This document shows, piece by piece, positions 24,399 through 34,770 of a DNA stretch of 64,000 nucleotides. A program made the translations under genes and the position numbers. Numbering within the stretch: position 1 is the stretch's first letter; each line of letters begins with the position of its first letter. Origin of the DNA: Paroedura picta (Eukaryota > Chordata > Lepidosauria > Squamata > Gekkonidae); NCBI RefSeq assembly GCF_049243985.1, contig NC_135384.1, positions 10,722,501 through 10,786,500 on the forward strand, read 5' to 3'. The notes under the pieces were generated by a model. The model was not told the DNA's origin. It saw only the letters and a program-made list of their open reading frames with translations, and searched no databases.

Positions 24399-27300
24399 AT
24401 GTTCTCACGGAAGTTGCTGCTGCTTCTACTGCTGTGCCACGTGACGTGCAAGAAATATCCCATGCAGTGTGCCACAGCAGTTGATCTTCTCCCAATTCCG
24501 CATGCATTTTATCAGCCAGGTGACCTGATTGTGGGTGAGATTGTTTCTCAAGTCATGTACTTATACAGCATCCCGTCATTTACTGAAGAGCCCACCAATT
24601 TGGTCATTTCTGAACCTTTGTAAGTCACACTTATAAACTCTTCATGTCTTTTCTTTATTCAGCTAACTATCAATATGTAGGCTTAGATTTCATCAAAGCA
24701 GCACCAAAGAAGCCGACAAGAGTTTGAACTTATCTGTTATAGCATGCTCCCTTTGTGTATGGTAAGTTTCTTTTTTTTTCAGAAGAAAGTATAAATTACG
24801 TTTTGTCTTGTAGAACAAAATCTCTAATATGATAAATGGAGGGCAGCAGAAGAAGCAGAGGGAGGTAGAACTGAGTGAAAGAGAAAGGGGAAAGGATGAG
24901 TTTCTATATAGATTATCTGGATTTGGCTTTGTATTAATTTGAAAGGTCATGTCTAAATATTCACAGAATATGAGGTTTTTAGATATGGATCCGAAGCCAG
25001 TGATATCACCGCTCTCTCAGTCTCACCCACTCCACAGGGTGTCTGTTGTGGGGAGAGGAATGGGAAGGCGACTGAAAGCCGCTTTGAACCTCCTTCGGGT
25101 ATGGAGAAGGGGCATATAAGAGCCAACTCCTCCTCCTCCTCCTCTTCTTCTTCTTCTTCTTCTTCTTCTTCTATATTATGCTCCCTTTGTGTATGGTATG
25201 TTTGTTTTTCAGAGGAAAGTGAAAATTACATTTTGTCTTGTAGAACAACATCTCTAATATGATAAATGGAGGGCAGCAGAAGGAGCAGAGGGAGGTGGAA
25301 CTGAGTAAAAGAGAAAGGGGAAAGGATGAGTTTCTATATAGATTATCTGGATTTGGCTTTGTATTAATTGGAAAGGATGAGTTTCTATATAGATTATCTG
25401 GATTTGGCTTTGTATTAATTTGAAAGGCCATGTCTAAATATTCACAGAATAAGAGGATTTTAGAGATGGATCTGCAGCCAGTGAATAAGCTGAAATCACT
25501 CTGGAGGTCAGAGAAGCAAAGAGAGGCAATCAGAACACTATCTTAATAGGTGTATCTATATTAAGAGCAAGATGGGGATGGTTCCTGTTGTGACAGTGTA
25601 AAAATAACCTACAGAGGCACGATATATCAGGGTACAGTAATGCAGGGCAATGAGAGGTAGGGAGTATGAAGGTCAAGAAGGCTTTCAACCTCATCTATAA
25701 TTCCCATCGTAGATCAGTGTCAAAGAATTACCAGCACAACTTGGCCTTAGTTTTTGCCCTAAAGGAGATCAATGGGGACCCCAACCTCTTACCAAACATC
25801 ACTTTGGGCTTTCGTATCTTCAATAGCTACTTCGATGCAAAGATGACCTATAAAGCTACCTTGAGCTTTCTTTCTTCACAGCACCAGTTTCTCCCAAATT
25901 TCAAGTGTGGGGCATTGAACACTCTCATTGCAGTTACTGGAGGGCTGACTTCCCTAATATCTGCCCATATTGGCACCACACTCAGCATTTATAAAATCCC
26001 ACAGGTAGGCCATCTATTCAGAGCTATGGAAATTCCACTGCTTTGACATATGTTTCAATAGTATATTTCATCCTTTCTAAACAAAGTTTGTACATATTTT
26101 TCCTTAGCTCATCTACGGATCATTTTCCCGAGAGCAATTGATGCTTCCTTCTATGTATCAGATGGTCCCCAGTGAAGCAACTCAATATATGGGGGTCATC
26201 CGCCTCTTTCACCACTTCAGATGGACTTGGATTGCACTCTTTGCTCAGGAAGATGACAATGGAGACAGATTCGTGGAGGTCTTGGTGCCAATGCTCTCTG
26301 AAAATGACATCTGTGTTGACTTCATTGCAAGGTTACCATCACAGAAATATGTTGCACATGATGGGGATGACTTTTCAAGGCACAAAGAGTTTTTTGCTGC
26401 TTATTTTGACAACAAAGCTAATGTGTGGTTTGTATATGGAGAAGACTCTTCCATGTTAAGTTTGAGAATGGTATTGCTTGTAATTCCCTTCCTTTCATTT
26501 CCTCCAGTGCATAAGGTATGGATAGTGACATGCCACTGGGACTTTGCATCAGTGTCTGTCCAAAGAGTGTGGGATATAGAAACCTTCCATGGTGCTCTAT
26601 CCTTTACAGTTCACTCCAGTCAGCCACCAGGATTCAACAGATTCCTGCAGTCCGTAAGTCCTTCCTGGGCAAAAGGAGATGGTTTTATCCAGGACTTCTG
26701 GGAGCAAGCATTCAGCTGTGCCCTGAAACTCTCTACTGTTCAAGGGGACAACAAGGAAATGTGCACTGGAGCGGAGAAGCTAGATTCTATTCCAGACATT
26801 TTGTTTGAGATGAGTATGACTGGCCACAGCTATAATGTCTACAATGCTGTCTATGCTGTAGCACATTCTTTGCATGCCATCTATGAATCCATATTTAAAT
26901 GCAGAAGAAGGGAAGAAGGGAAGATTCCAGAGATATGTGACGTGCAACCATGGCAGGTAATTGCTTCCCAAAGATTGCGTTTCAAACAGATTCAAGTGGA
27001 CTGCTATCTTGGTCTCAATACCAGAAGAAAATTAGGGTACAGTAGCATCTTTAAGATCAAAGTTGATTTATTCAACACATAAGTTTTGAGTCCTGAAAAT
27101 CTTCAAAAAAAAAAACATTGGGGAAATAAAAGTGTCAAGGTTAGTAACTGTGACAGACACTGTCCGAATTGAGGAAAGAAATAATTAAAAATAGATAAGG
27201 CAAGCAACTAGTCTCTTTCAATTATTTCTTTCCACAATTGGGAAAGTGTTTGCCATTAATTACTATCTTTCACACTTTTTCTCCAACTCTTCCGCCAACG

Positions 27301-30300
27301 TTTTTTAACTCCTGCTGAACCGAAAAGACTGATTCCCTTTTTTAGCAAAAAGTGATCATATTGGATAATGTGGATGTCACTGCACAGTTTACTAAATTGC
27401 CACTAATTTCTTTTTGTCTTGTCTGTATTATTATGATCCTTATTCTATTTTGTCTGAGGAATTGTGCATGCACTCAAAAGTTCCATCTGACTACATTTTT
27501 TTTGGTCTTTAAGGTGCTATTGGACTCTGATTTTGTATTACATTTCCAAGGCAAATTGCTATTTCTTCACTTGATTATAATTTAATTATTTCTCTTTGAG
27601 TATTTCTTCATGTCCATTTGAAATGATTTTCCTAATACATACCTAGTAAACATATAGTAACATAGAAAGAGAGTCTACAAGAATGATAAAAAGCAAAAAA
27701 ATAATCAACATATCAATATGCCTGAAAACATTGAACATGAATAATTATTCAGCGCTGGCCAACTGTTAAAGCTGCATACTTATTCAATAGTAAAATCAAA
27801 TTCCTGCAATCATTAAAACATCAGTATTGAATCCAAAGAAAGCTTTTCTTCATTGTGCAGGATAAATGCATTAAAAACAGCCCATCAGGACCAGCTTTTA
27901 ACTTAGAGAGTGGGACAACAATTGTGTCTTTAGGTACTTTCTAAAAGATTGGAAACATTTTCCCAAGACTGTTTCTCTTCACTGGAATGCCAGAGCCTTG
28001 TGCTACAGGAGAAAAGAACCAATAACTGGGTCACCCCCCCCCCCTTCAGTCTTCCATTGAGGGCTTGGAGATCAGGCCACATTCAGGCCATTACTCTTTT
28101 AAAGAGCCAAGGTAGGAAGGTTGGGTGAGGTTGATGGAATATCATGTACAGGTGATTGGTAATCTATTGTTTGGATAACCTGATCTTAGTTAACTGGGGG
28201 CTTTATAGGTAAGAAAAACAGCCCTTTGTATTCTACTTCAATCAAAGTCAGCCAATGCAGAGCCCTCTTATCCTCTATGTCTAGTGTCCCATTAGCTTTT
28301 GGAGAGCAGAGGAAATATCTGGCCAATATATCTAAGCCAACCTGCAAAAAATCAAAGTCTAGACAATCATGACCAAGTGAACCCTCAACAGGCAGGATCA
28401 CACCTGGAGAATTCATCAAAATTGAGAAAGAGAATGATGAATTACAGACTTCTAAGGCTTAATCCAGTTACACATCCAAGATAGGAGACAAAATCCTTGG
28501 GGAGGATTCAAATCCAATTCTGAAAATGCCAAATCTTTGGGTTGAAATTGTCTCATCATCACTGAATTACCATTGTAATCCATAGATTGAAAACCGTTTT
28601 TAATGACATTCAATGATCTTAGCTTCCCCTCAATTTCACTCAAGTCACAGACAATGACCCTTTACTTTATTTGGTTGACTTGTACTAGCCAGAATAATCT
28701 ATTTATACTTGCCAACCTTTGCTGCTCCTACTCTTCCTCCTCCTCCTAGTACTACTACTACTATACTACTATTATTATTATATTCTTCAAAAATTATTTA
28801 AAATCTGGCCTCTAAAATTAAGAGCCTCTTGTGGCGCAGAGTGGTAAAGCAGCAGACATGCTGTTTGAAACTCTGCCCATGAGGCTGAGAGTTCAATCCC
28901 AGCAGCTGGCTCAAGGTTGACTCAGCCTTCCATCTTTCTGAGGTTGGTAAAATGAGTATCCAGCTTCCTGAGGGGTAAAGGGTAATAACTGGTCAAGGCA
29001 CTGGAAAACCAGCCCGTATTGAGTCTGCCATGAAAATTCTAGAGGTCATAACCCCAAGGGTCAGACATAACTCAGTGCTTGCACAGGGGATACCTTTACC
29101 TTAATTATTAAAATTATTTGTCAAATCACCTGCCCTTTCTAAATCGGATATTACCAGTCAGGTAATCCATGTAGGATGGATTTCAATTAATTGGATGGGC
29201 TCTCAAGTGTTCATTAGCTGGCCTCAACCAAAACCCTGGTAGGAAACCTCTGTCTTACATGCATTACGGGACATTATGGGTCCTGATTTCACTTCAAAGG
29301 GCATTCCACCAGACTGGGGGCAGGGTAAAAAAAAAAAAAACTCTAGGCATGGTTGTGACCAGTTGTACTTCTCTGTGACCATTTTGTACTCTGGTAGCTG
29401 CATCATTTTCTAAGGAGCATCAAGTTCAACAACAGTGCTGGAGACAGTGTGTGTTTTGATGAAAATGGAGAACTGAACATTGGTTTTGACGTTACAAACT
29501 GGGTAACATTCCCCAATGGCTCGTTTGCAAGAGTGAAAGTGGGAAGGCTGGATCCTCACGCTCCTCCAGGCAATGAGCTGACCCTTAATGAAGATCAGAT
29601 TGTGTGGCACAGAACCTTTAACCAGGTAAGACAAAGGGGCAGATTCTTGAGTGGATGAAGTGTAGAAGAACCTACACAATTTAGGCCTGTCAATTCAATT
29701 CCAATGTATTAGATCAAGGCCCTCTAGGTAGTTAAAGGTAAAGGTATCCCCTGTGCAAGCACCGAGTCATGTCTGACCCTTGGGGTGACGCCCTCTAGTG
29801 TTTTCATGGCAGACTCAATACAGGGTGGTTTGCCAGTGCCTTCCCCAGTCATTACCGTTTACCCCCCAGCAAGCTGGGTACTCATTTTACCGACCTCGGA
29901 AGGATGGAAGGCTGAGTCAACCTTGAGCCGGCTGCTGGGATTGAACTCCCAGCCTCATGGGCAAAGCTTTCAGACGGCTGCCTTACCACTCTGCGCCACA
30001 AGAGGCTCTAGGTAGTTATAAACACACAAATTTTTCTCTGGTGAAAAGATTGTTCTTTCCGCTGCTTATTTCTTTGCATCACACTTCGGTATACTTATCT
30101 CGGGAACAATTGACTTTTATGTGTGAGGACAGAGGCTTTTTGAGGTTAAGAGGTATGACTTGAGATGCTGGTAAAGATCGTAAAAAGGGTCGATGCACAT
30201 GTTACTAATGATGCTTTTGTATTATGGCCAGGTGGTGCCCCTTTCTGTCTGCAATGAACATTGTCCTCCTGGCTATAGTAAGGAAAAGAAGGAAGGGGAG

Positions 30301-32058
30301 AATTTCTGCTGCTATGATTGTGCTCCATGTCCAGAAGGAACCATTGCACAGGATGAGGGTAGGAAGCATAACAGATGGAGATATCCTTCATAAGATTCTG
30401 TTCCACAAAATGGGTTTAATGAGAAGTTGTATAGCTCTGTGATATTGAAGGAATGGGAATGCCAGTCAGCCACACTTTCTCCTCCTTGAACAATAAGATT
30501 TTTTTAAAAATTCAAAAATTAAGAAGTGCTCTGGGTCATGGGCATGTTATAACCGAAGATATTGATCTTTTCCTCTTTCCCAAAGTTGCATAGCTGTGCT
30601 GATCATAAGACTCCAAACAGCCAGTTCATACCGTGAAGCTTTTGCTCTATATTTGGATGTGTGCTTTCACACTGTATATACAGGGGTAGAAAGGGGCAAC
30701 ACGTGGATTTTCATCTTTGGTACATGAGAACTTAAATCCTAAAAGACGAATGTTTTGTGTAGCTTGCACAAAGAGAGTGCTGTTGGTGAGACTGTGATAT
30801 ATCCTCCCAATCTCCTCTCTAGAAAGTCTCCTATCTCAAGAAATTGTGTGACTTTCCTTGAAGATTGCAGGTGGTCACTTCTATGTGACATCATGCCATC
30901 TGTGATTTTTATCAGAAACAAACAAATATAAATCCTAAATTATAAATCTTAATACTTCATGTCATCAGAGGAAGTAGTTCTGCAAACATAATGCCTATAT
31001 TACACGTATATTCAAATAGCGACTAGGATCCTTAACTGATCGTTGTTACTTGATCAAAGAGTTCTCTTTGATGTTATATATATGTTATATATATGTTACA
31101 TATTGCCATTCTATAATCACTGATCGAATTCATGAAACATCAATCTTCTTTTTCAGATATGGTTGCTTGTATTAAGTGTCCACAAGATCAGCATGCCAAT
31201 ATCAAGCAAGATCAATGCATCCCCAAAGTCTTCAGTTTCCTGTCCTACAAAGAAATATTAGGAATTGCCTTAGCTTTGTTGTCTATGTCTTTCTCTGTGA
31301 TCACAGCTTTGGTGCTTGGGATTTTCATCAAGCACCAGGAGACTCCCATCGTGAAAGCCAACAATCGGAGCCTCACCTACATTCTCCTCATCTCCCTTCT
31401 TCTCTGCTTCCTCTGCTCCTTGCTCTTCATTGGAAGACCTTCCCAACTGACCTGCCTTCTCCGACAAACTGCTTTTGGCATTGTCTTCTCTGTGGCCCTG
31501 TCCAGTGTGTTGGCCAAAACCATCACTGTTGTTTTGGCCTTCATGGCTACCAAACCAGGATCCAGGATAAGGAGATGGTTTGGAAAGCGAATGGCAACTT
31601 CTGTGGTCCTTTTCTGCTCCTTCATCCAAGCAGGCATTTGCACCATTTGGCTAAGTACTTCCCCTCCATTCCACGATGTGGACATGCATTCAGCTACTGG
31701 GGAAATCATCCTGCAGTGTAATGAGGGCTCTGTGGCCATGTTTTACTATGTTTTGGGCTATATGGGCTTCCTGGCTAGTGCCAGCTTCACCATGGCTTTC
31801 TTTGCTAGGAAGTTACCAGACAGTTTCAATGAAGCCAAGTTCCTCACCTTCAGCATGTTGGTCTTTTGCAGTGTTTGGGTGTCCTTTCTTCCAACCTACC
31901 TGAGCACCAAAGGGAAATTCATGGTGGCTGTGGAGATCTTTTCCATATTGGCCTCCAGTGCTGGCTTACTAGGTTGTATCTTTACCCCTAAATGCTATAT
32001 CATTGTTCTGAGGCCCGAGCTAAACACCAGAGATCAATTAATAAGGAGAAGAAAGTGA
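24399..32058 (+). CDS. Vomeronasal type-2 receptor, gene 3 (six exons, complete)
   Basis: Exons 24399-24619, 25713-26004, 26108-26956, 29398-29625, 30232-30358, 31157-32058; 872 residues. Exon 3 lacks three codons just after its start ([14 protein letters not shown] against [17 protein letters not shown]), an in-frame 9-base loss. Ligand-domain residues group it with genes 4 and 5 ([34 protein letters not shown]). It also has [10 protein letters not shown] where the others have YV(S) and EGTIAQDE in exon 5 instead of EGTISQDE. In exon 6 it has [10 protein letters not shown], a Tyr for the Cys of its paralogues, and ends IRRRK as gene 4 does. Introns 1 and 4 carry private rearrangements (an internal duplication and a young SINE), but every exon is open. 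Confidence 0.92.
25001..25172 (+). repeat. 5'-truncated family B SINE in gene 3 intron 1
   Basis: Starts inside the SINE body at 'gatatcaccgctctctcag' and continues to 'ggggcatataagagcca' and the (ctcctt)n tail. Shares 'ctccttcgggtatggag' with the gene 4 copy rather than the gene 2 copy. The truncation is due to recombination, not to 5'-incomplete insertion, because intron sequence abuts it. Confidence 0.7.
25321..25422. repeat. 51-bp tandem duplication in gene 3 intron 1
   Basis: Two adjacent 51-base copies beginning 'aaaggatgagtttctatata' (25321-25371 and 25372-25422), nearly identical. Present only in gene 3. Confidence 0.85.
28821..29102 (+). repeat. tRNA-derived SINE (family A) in gene 3 intron 3
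   Basis: Positional equivalent of 7122-7404, more diverged in its 3' half ('ggtaataactggtcaagg'). Confidence 0.7.
29221..29335 (-). repeat. L2-like LINE 3' remnant, antisense, in gene 3 intron 3
   Basis: The minus strand reads [15 protein letters not shown], the clearest similarity to the nested LINE at 11211-11704 (RRACKTELFCQVYG). An A-run adjoins it at about 29328. Confidence 0.5.
29735..30005 (-). repeat. tRNA-derived SINE (family A), young antisense insertion in gene 3 intron 4
   Basis: Complete reverse-complement copy, from 'aaggtaaaggtatcccctg' to 'gcgccacaagagg'. It is flanked by a perfect 13-bp repeat ctctaggtagtta (29722-29734 and 30006-30018). The uninterrupted target is visible in gene 2 at 18891-18903. 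Absent from every other gene copy here. Confidence 0.88.
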
Positions 32059-32119
32059 CAAGAATAGAAGACAATTTTTACTTTCATAATACGGTAGCCA
32101 ACACTGGGTTGGGTTATTC

Positions 32120-32283
32120 CTGCAGATTTACAATTCTAGACTTGGAAGGGGCCATACAGGCTACTCAGTTCACCCCCTGTTCAATCTACGATCAGCCTAA
32201 ACCTTCCAAGACAACTATCTGTCTTACCACTGCTTGAAGGCTACAGTGAAATAGAGCTCACCACCTCCTGAGGCAGTAGATCT
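32120..32283. repeat. CR1-like fragment in the 3' flank of gene 3
   Basis: Single copy, equivalent to the second of the two halves downstream of genes 1 and 2, with the 'gatcagcctaaacc' and 'gagctcaccacctcctgagg' landmarks. Confidence 0.45.
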
Positions 32284-32393
32284 AAGGGACACACATGACC
32301 TTAGTGAAATACAATGCCATGAATTTCACCATCAAAGCTTCCATATCCCCCATGGAAACCAATTTTACTTGTCTGGAGAAGACTTACAAATCA

Positions 32394-32622
32394 CTCAATA
32401 CGATACGAAACATTTATTCTATATAGCGAAGGGCCATTACAAAGCATAATTAAAACAATATAGTACAAATTTGAATAACGCAATATTTCTCCAATATATA
32501 TTTTATCTATCTCCTTATCTCTTTATCTCTTTATTTATTTATTTGATTTTTGGTACATCAATTGCATACATAATTTTGTTTTATGTATATCAAATCTTAT
32601 GCCAATAAAGGTATCTAAATCT
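32394..32622 (+). repeat. LINE fragment (family B)
   Basis: Same element as 10229-10516 with a shorter (tctttatc)n tract. Its right-hand flank is broken by the inverted-repeat element at 32645. Confidence 0.55.
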
Positions 32623-32644
32623 ACACTGCCATGAATTTCACCTT

Positions 32645-32974
32645 GACCCATTATGCACGGGGGGGGGGGATAGCACACATTTGGGATGGAATGGCGGCGA
32701 CTAAAATCACTGATAACGCATGGAGCTGGCTGCAACCGGCCGCAGCTTCGGTGCATGCTGCCGAAAAAGCCACGTTCGTGAAGAAAGCGCAGCTTCCGGG
32801 TGACCGAGGCGCAACCAGAAGTGGCGCCCGGATCGCCACATGCATAATTGGTTACTCTGGGTTTTGCCGCCATCGCGCCCCGCCCCGTGCATAACCGGTG
32901 TGCATCGCGTCTTCCCCCTCCGCGTTTTCCATGTGACCCGAAATCGCCGTTTCGGCGGCCGTGCATAATGGGCC
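32645..32974. mobile_element. Non-autonomous DNA transposon (MITE-like) with terminal inverted repeats
   Basis: About 330 bases, strongly GC-rich against AT-rich surroundings. The ends are perfect 14-bp inverted repeats: cccattatgcacgg at 32647-32660 and ccgtgcataatggg at 32959-32972. The left repeat runs into a G tract. The ancestral join 'caccttggaagctgcc' is intact in the other spacers, so 'ttg' on both sides may be a 3-bp target duplication. A 3-bp duplication with GGGCCC-like ends would suit PIF/Harbinger, but the superfamily is only a guess. No transposase is encoded. Confidence 0.75.
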
Positions 32975-33000
32975 CTTGGGAGCTTCCATATGCCCCAGGG

Positions 33001-33180
33001 AAGTCAAGTCAAGTCAAGATTTTGTTTTTACGGTACTAGACCAGTAGTCAAATTACAAGGTACATAAAAACATCTGGCATTAACAAGATAAAAGAATCAT
33101 TGGTAATTAAAATATTATAAAAGATAAAAACATTCCAGCTATAAGAATCATTATGGTTTTAAAACTCACAAGCATTTTAA
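33001..33180 (-). repeat. LINE 3'-end fragment, antisense, with (aagtc)n tail
   Basis: Starts with 'aagtcaagtcaagtcaagat', the reverse complement of a (gactt)n LINE tail, followed by AT-rich sequence with no match elsewhere in the window. It replaces the spacer sequence present at 155-700 in the other units. Confidence 0.4.
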
Positions 33181-33289
33181 CAGAGGGCGACTGGTTGGAT
33201 GGTGTCATTGGTCATGGCTGCTAATGACAACGTGACATCACTTCTGGCTTTTCTGTGGTTTTCCATTGGTTCATTGTGAAGCAAGATGT

Positions 33290-33631
33290 CTCTTTAGAGC
33301 ATATATTGTTCCACTGCCCTGCTTATGTCGACATTTGTAGCAACTCGACTGAACCACTCCTTAAAAAGTTGCCAGAACATCATGACGTAGATCGAGCAAA
33401 GAGGCTGCAAAGTGATGAGTCTCCCCAGGTGACAACTCAGCTGGCTAAGATTTGTGCTGCCACCATAAAAATCCGATGCTGTAAAGTAGCATAGTTTTAA
33501 ACTCCATTTTATGGTCAGTTTTAAATTGTATTACATTAAATTACCATATTCTTTTGATCTCTTATGTATCAAATTAATATAACTTGGTCTGAACGAGTGT
33601 AATAAAGTTTGACTGATGGATTAATTGATTG
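33290..33631 (+). repeat. LINE 3'-end fragment (family A)
   Basis: Same as 841-1181; open segment with EHILFHCPAYVDICSNSTEP. Confidence 0.7.
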
Positions 33632-34770
33632 TCAATGATGATTTTTCAAAATTTGGATTTCTTATCATATATGCCTGCTACAGGGGACAGATATAAACTT
33701 GCATACTTACAGACCATAGAGGGGTGACAACCCTTCACTCTGCATGCAAAACCAATAGTTTAGGGCTTAATTGTTATACCTTATTTTATGCATTATGCAG
33801 AAAATGACATCATAGGATGTAGCGGCATCATCACTGAAAGTTTCGCCTCTGGTAAAGTCATATCTCAAGTTCAACACAGAAGTTCAGTTTTCCATTGTCA
33901 GACATTGGCTTTGATCCCTACCAGGGCTTGCTTCATTTACAATTCCTGACCAAGGGTCACTTGGGGATCTCAGAAGAACCAGAAGCTGCCTAAACAAGCC
34001 ACAATGAATGGGCTTGATATCATCACAGATTTTCCCTTCAATTATTACAATTGCAGGCATACATATCAATTTACATTGTGACAACACCTCTGTTCTTGAA
34101 AACTCAGGGGGGTTCTCAGGTGTTTGTGCAGCTTAACTACACTATCTACCAACCCTGTCTTAGGCTGATGGCCTCACAAATGTTAACCCTTCAAAAGGTT
34201 CAGAGGCATGGCATCTCCAGGACCAAAAGCCATGTGAGCTGGAAGCTGAAGTGCAGAAGAAACTAGTTGAGACTGAGTGAAGACACAAGGGGGATTGAGC
34301 ATCTGATCTCTTTTCTCTCCTCCTCTGCCTTTCACATCCACTTCATTTTGGGGGAAAAGGACCATGGCAGTCTACCCCCCGACTGTGGCATATTCTGCAA
34401 TTTTGGAAGAGCGAGTAGAAACACTTTGCAACAATCTGGCCTTCATCAACTCATCTGCTGCTTACACCACGAAAGGTTTGCTTTCCAATTTACATTTTAG
34501 AAAGAGAATCGGTTTCAGCTGTGGAATTGGGATACAGCTGTTTTAGTGTCAGTCTGGACAAAGAGATGAGAACAGGAGAGAGAATGGCAATCCTATTGTA
34601 CAAAGTCATGAAATACAAGGGACAGAGACAAGCAACCACTACCTGAACTTTCTGTTCGTAGTTCCAAATAGGTTAAATGAACTCCCACAAAGTTGTACAT
34701 ACATCTACTGATCCAGGAAAAATCAGAACAAAACTGGTACTGATAAGCCAGGGAGAAAATTAAGGAAAAG
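33632..34770 (+). promoter_or_regulatory. Shortened conserved 5' flank of V2R gene 4
   Basis: Colinear with the other flanks but with two internal deletions. One, at about 33759, removes roughly 450 bases; the other, at about 34083, removes roughly 350 bases including most of the antisense open frame. The final 700 bases before the start codon are kept, suggesting that any essential promoter lies there. Confidence 0.35.

Larger units (their letters stand above)
24743..25477. repeat. Internal duplication of intron 1 joined through a SINE remnant
   Basis: Two copies of the same intron segment ('ctccctttgtgtatggta', then the AG-rich stretch and 'attatctggatttggc') lie at about 24743-25000 and 25176-25477. 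They are separated by the 3' part of a family B SINE. Gene 1 has one copy and no SINE; gene 2 has one copy with a full SINE. The left join sits in 'cagtga', a hexamer present both in the intron and in the SINE. Confidence 0.75.

Noticed and set aside
32631-33039. Several overlapping open frames on both strands in the GC-rich block
   Set aside because: GC-rich sequence has few stops by chance. The block is bounded by terminal inverted repeats and is absent from the other spacers; no recognisable protein.
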